Source of the DNA: an uncultured Lachnospiraceae bacterium
GTDB taxonomy: Bacteria > Bacillota > Clostridia > Lachnospirales > Lachnospiraceae
Length of the DNA stretch: 8,719 nucleotides
Assembly: GCA_947175775.1 (NCBI GenBank)
Contig: CAMWNY010000089.1
Location: forward strand, 1-8,719
Direction: 5' to 3'
The notes beneath the pieces are model-generated. The model did no database searches. It had not been told where the DNA came from and saw nothing but the letters and a program-made list of their open reading frames with translations. Shown here piece after piece: positions 6,925-8,719 of this stretch. Each line of letters begins with the position of its first letter. Position 1 is the stretch's first letter. The position numbers and the translations under genes were made by a program.

Positions 6925-7230
6925 ATGTACGCAATTATTGCAACAGGTGGAAAGCAGTACAAGGTTTCTGAAGGAGATGTCATCAAGGTAGAAAAGCTTG
7001 ACGCGGAAGTAGGAAACACTGTAACGTTTGACGAAGTGATTGCTGTCAGCAATGATTCTCTGAAAGTAGGCGCGGAAATTTCCGGCGCATCTGTTTCGGC
7101 TACTGTTATGGAGCAGGGCAGAGGCAAGAAGATTATTGTCTACAAGTACAAGAGAAAGACAGGCTATCACAAGAAAAACGGTCATAGACAAGCATACACT
7201 CAGGTTAAGATTGATAAAATCAACGCTTAA
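6925..7230 (+). CDS. rplU: 50S ribosomal protein L21 (bL21)
   Basis: L21 is a 23S rRNA-binding protein of the large subunit. The 101 residues equal the typical bacterial length. The N-terminus MYAIIATGGKQYKV and the C-terminal signature region YKYKRKTGYHKKNGHRQAYT are both characteristic; the basic loop contacts rRNA. AGGAGG at 6913-6918, six bases before the ATG, is a strong ribosome binding site suited to a highly expressed protein. The gene is first in its transcription unit, directly after the promoter and a structured leader, and is followed by prp and rpmA, the standard order in Firmicutes. Expression is probably autoregulated through the leader, by analogy with other rplU leaders. Confidence 0.99.
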   Translation: MYAIIATGGKQYKVSEGDVIKVEKLDAEVGNTVTFDEVIAVSNDSLKVGAEISGASVSATVMEQGRGKKIIVYKYKRKTGYHKKNGHRQAYTQVKIDKINA

Positions 7231-7254
7231 TTAAGATGTTGTTTCGTTAATAGT

Positions 7255-7590
7255 ATGACTACAGTCGTAATTTTTAAATCCAAAGACAGTTATAAAGGCT
7301 TTACCTGTACGGGGCACGCAGAGTTTGCCGAGGCAGGAAAAGATATTGTATGTGCATCCATTTCCGTTTTGGTTATCAATACGCTCAATGCGATTGAACA
7401 GTTTGCCAATGAGAAAACTGATGTTACGGCAGAGGACGGTGTTATTGAATGCCGTTTCCAAAATGACATCAATGATAAGACAAAACTGCTGATGGATACG
7501 ATGTTACTGGGTTTAAAAGACATTGAAAAAAACTATGGAAAGCAGAACAAAAAATGCTTTTTCAGACTTACAATTGAGGAGTTAAGTTGA
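7255..7590 (+). CDS. prp: Ribosomal-processing cysteine protease Prp (YsxB family)
   Basis: Prp removes the N-terminal extension of L27 in Firmicutes and related bacteria, a step shown to be essential in Staphylococcus aureus. The 111 residues match the family. The catalytic pair is H21 in TGHAEFAEAGKDIVCAS and C33 in the same stretch; the 12-residue spacing equals that of H22 and C34 in the S. aureus enzyme. It lies between rplU and rpmA, the gene of its substrate, whose product carries the cleavage motif. The ATG at 7255 has no recognisable Shine-Dalgarno sequence, and no other start codon exists between it and the in-frame stop at 7228-7230. It may be made at a lower rate than its ribosomal neighbours. 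The TGA stop at 7588-7590 falls inside hairpin 1 of the second repeat element. Confidence 0.96.
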   Translation: MTTVVIFKSKDSYKGFTCTGHAEFAEAGKDIVCASISVLVINTLNAIEQFANEKTDVTAEDGVIECRFQNDINDKTKLLMDTMLLGLKDIEKNYGKQNKKCFFRLTIEELS

Positions 7591-7638
7591 AAAATCTTCG
7601 GTTTTTCAACTGGCAGATTTGTGTCCTGACGCAAATTT
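7585..7638 (+). repeat. Double-hairpin intergenic element, copy 2
   Basis: This second 54-base copy has the same build as that at 2818-2871. Hairpin 1 (7585-7611) has 12 pairs including one T-G and a TTC loop, followed by spacer GGC. Hairpin 2 (7615-7638) has 10 pairs including two G-T pairs and a CCTG loop. All five base pairs that differ from copy 1 still pair; two of them are double compensatory changes (G-C to A-T at the base of hairpin 1, C-G to T-A at the top of hairpin 2). It overlaps the last six bases of prp and ends 28 bases before the rpmA start. There is no T-run, so it does not look like an intrinsic terminator. Confidence 0.82.
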
Positions 7639-7652
7639 GATAGCATTAAGAA

Positions 7653-7672
7653 GGGAGGCAACAACAATGATG
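7653..7672 (+). promoter_or_regulatory. Ribosome binding site and tandem ATG of rpmA
   Basis: GGGAGG at 7653-7658 lies eight bases before the ATG at 7667 and eleven before a second in-frame ATG at 7670. The first is preferred by spacing. A TTG at 7619 would give a longer protein but sits within hairpin 2 of the repeat element and has no ribosome binding site. Confidence 0.75.
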
Positions 7673-7954
7673 AATTTAGATCTTCAGTTTTTTGCTCATA
7701 AAAAGGGAGTTGGTTCTACAAAGAACGGTAGAGATTCCGAGTCTAAAAGATTAGGTGCAAAGAGAGCGGACGGTCAGTTCGTTAAGGCAGGTAACATTTT
7801 ATACAGACAGCGTGGAACAAAAATCCATCCGGGTGTAAATGTTGGCAGAGGCGGCGACGATACATTGTTTGCATTGGTAGACGGTGTACTCAGATTTGAG
7901 AGAAAGGGTCGCGATCGGAAGCAGGCTTCTGTTTATCCTGTAGAGGAGAAATAG
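7667..7954 (+). CDS. rpmA: 50S ribosomal protein L27 (bL27) with Prp-cleaved N-terminal extension
   Basis: L27 belongs to the large subunit; its mature N-terminus reaches towards the peptidyl-transferase centre. The 95-residue precursor begins MMNLDLQFFAHKKG. By comparison with S. aureus L27, Prp should cut between F9 and A10, leaving a mature protein that starts AHKKGVGSTKNGRDS. The rest is typical: SKRLGAKRADGQ, the ILYRQRGTKIHPG signature, and NVGRGGDDTLFAL. The start at 7667 is set by the ribosome binding site at 7653-7658; longer reading frames begin in a repeat element. The gene is last in the rplU-prp-rpmA unit and is followed by an intrinsic terminator. Its linkage to prp joins protease and substrate. 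Confidence 0.98.
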   Translation: MMNLDLQFFAHKKGVGSTKNGRDSESKRLGAKRADGQFVKAGNILYRQRGTKIHPGVNVGRGGDDTLFALVDGVLRFERKGRDRKQASVYPVEEK

Positions 7955-7973
7955 GACGACATACACGATGCAC

Positions 7974-8005
7974 AAAAGGCTTCAGGATTTACCTGAAGCC
8001 TTTTT
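7974..8005 (+). terminator. Rho-independent terminator of rplU-prp-rpmA
   Basis: GGCTTCAGG (7978-7986) and CCTGAAGCC (7992-8000) form a perfect 9-bp GC-rich stem with an ATTTA loop, followed by TTTTT (8001-8005) and preceded by AAAA. The flanking TGCA bases can extend the stem further. It lies 23 bases after the rpmA stop and should end most transcription before obgE. Confidence 0.95.
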
Positions 8006-8013
8006 ATGCACAC

Positions 8014-8157
8014 GGCACCCAAAGGAAATATGTCATCAAACCGATAAATCGGTTCGCTGACGGGTGCCCGGCGCGACGAGTAGGGGAAGATGAATCTTCT
8101 CTACTCGATTGCACAGACCCGTGTAAAGAAATTTGCTGCTTCGGCAGTGCACAGGTC
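8014..8157 (+). ncRNA. Candidate structured RNA or leader upstream of obgE
   Basis: No gene is seen between the terminator and obgE, but three foldable domains lie in a row. Domain A (8014-8068) pairs GGCACCC with GGGTGCC, then GTCA (8032-8035) with TGAC (8058-8061), capped by a hairpin AACCGA-TAAA-TCGGTT. Domain B (8077-8107) pairs CGAGTAG with CTACTCG and GAAGA with TCTTC around TGAA. Domain C (8116-8157) pairs GACC with GGTC and GTGTA with TGCAC, capped by CTGC-TTCG-GCAG. Domains A and C each have a one-sided A-rich bulge of 10-11 bases on the 5' strand. I do not recognise a known riboswitch or small RNA, and no convincing promoter is visible. It may be an obgE leader, a trans-acting RNA or a mobile palindromic repeat. 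Confidence 0.5.
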
Positions 8158-8199
8158 GGTCACATGATTCTTACGCAATTCTAACATGGAGGATGATTA

Positions 8200-8719
8200 A
8201 TGTTTGCAGATAGGGCAAAAATATATATCAGGAGCGGCAAAGGCGGCGACGGACATGTTTCGTTCCGGCGTGAAAAATATGTGCCGAACGGCGGTCCCGA
8301 CGGCGGTGACGGCGGCATGGGAGGCAGCGTCATTTTTGAGGTTGACGAAGGATTAAATACCCTTACGGATTTTCGGCATATTCGAAAATATTGTGCGCAG
8401 GACGGTGAAAACGGCGGAAAGCGCAACTGCCGCGGAAAAAACGGAAATGATATTGTGATTAAAATTCCACAGGGTACGGTTATCAAAGAGCTTGAATCCG
8501 GAAAAATCATTGCGGATATGTCAGGTGATAACCGCAGACAGGTCATTTTAAGCGGCGGTAAGGGCGGAAACGGCAATCAGCATTATGCCACATCTACCAT
8601 GCAGGCACCAAAATATGCACAGCCGGGACAGCCGGCAAAGGAACTGAATCTGTTTATGGAACTTAAAGTAATTGCTGATGTTGGACTGGTGGTATTCCCT
8701 AATGTGGGCAAGCCCACAC
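8200..8719 (+). CDS. obgE: GTPase Obg/CgtA, N-terminal part (3' end outside window)
   Basis: Obg is an essential GTPase that acts in 50S subunit assembly and stress signalling. The first 173 residues are visible. The glycine-rich Obg fold is clear: IRSGKGGDGHVSFRREKYVP, GGPDGGDGGMGG, and SGGKGGNGNQHYATST. It then leads into the GTPase domain at VIADVGLV. The start follows GGAGG (8188-8192) by seven bases; an ATG at 8193 is out of frame. The last residues read VFPNVGKPT where the family has GFPNVGKST, so the G1 (P-loop) glycine at 165 is valine and the G1 serine at 172 is proline. Both are single-base changes within 30 bases of the window end, and a sequencing or assembly error is likelier than a dead GTPase. 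Linkage with L21, Prp and L27 is typical of bacteria. Confidence 0.95.
   Translation, partial: MFADRAKIYIRSGKGGDGHVSFRREKYVPNGGPDGGDGGMGGSVIFEVDEGLNTLTDFRHIRKYCAQDGENGGKRNCRGKNGNDIVIKIPQGTVIKELESGKIIADMSGDNRRQVILSGGKGGNGNQHYATSTMQAPKYAQPGQPAKELNLFMELKVIADVGLVVFPNVGKPT

Noticed and set aside
8109..8190. A dedicated promoter for obgE in the last part of the leader.
   Set aside because: Boxes such as TTGCAC, TTGCTG and TAACAT are present but never at a 16-18 base spacing, so I do not claim a promoter.
8181..8576. Open frame of 131 codons on the - strand opposite obgE.
   Set aside because: Its Pro/Ser-rich product is the reverse reading of the Gly-rich Obg domain; no independent support.

Overview
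The window looks like chromosomal DNA of a Gram-positive anaerobe of the class Clostridia, most likely family Lachnospiraceae. This is a judgement from gene content and protein style, not from a search. The evidence is a short HisG with a separate HisZ, an L27 with a Prp-cleavable N-terminal extension next to the Prp protease, strong AGGAGG-type ribosome binding sites, and the series radical SAM protein / radical SAM-linked protein / RNase G / L21 / Prp / L27 / Obg. Every gene is on the + strand. I saw no tRNA, rRNA, CRISPR array, phage gene or transposase.

Region 1 (1-2818) is histidine biosynthesis: the 3' end of hisZ, then hisG, hisD and hisB, separated by 15-22 bases and probably cotranscribed. 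HisZ and the short HisG together form the first enzyme of the pathway. HisD catalyses the last two steps and HisB the dehydratase step. The other his genes are not in the window.

Region 2 (2819-6711) starts with a 54-base double-hairpin element. It is followed by three tightly packed genes: a radical SAM protein (TIGR03960-like), its usual partner (TIGR03936/DUF2344-like), and a short RNase E/G-type nuclease that keeps both catalytic aspartates but lacks the C-terminal zinc-link part.

Region 3 (6712-8005) is a separate ribosomal protein unit. It has a near-consensus promoter (TTGACA, 17 bases, TATTAT), a structured leader resembling the L21 leader family, rplU, prp, a second copy of the double-hairpin element, rpmA, and a strong intrinsic terminator. 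Prp is the protease that trims the L27 N-terminus, so enzyme and substrate are adjacent.

Region 4 (8006-8719) holds about 190 bases of highly foldable non-coding sequence and then the 5' part of obgE (ribosome-assembly GTPase), cut by the window end. The last 30 bases carry two substitutions in the Obg P-loop that look like an end-of-contig error.

Three things deserve a second look. First, the two 54-base elements share one architecture and show compensatory base-pair changes. Second, the leader upstream of obgE contains two helices with similar one-sided A-rich bulges and a possible alternative pairing. Third, the Obg P-loop is anomalous.
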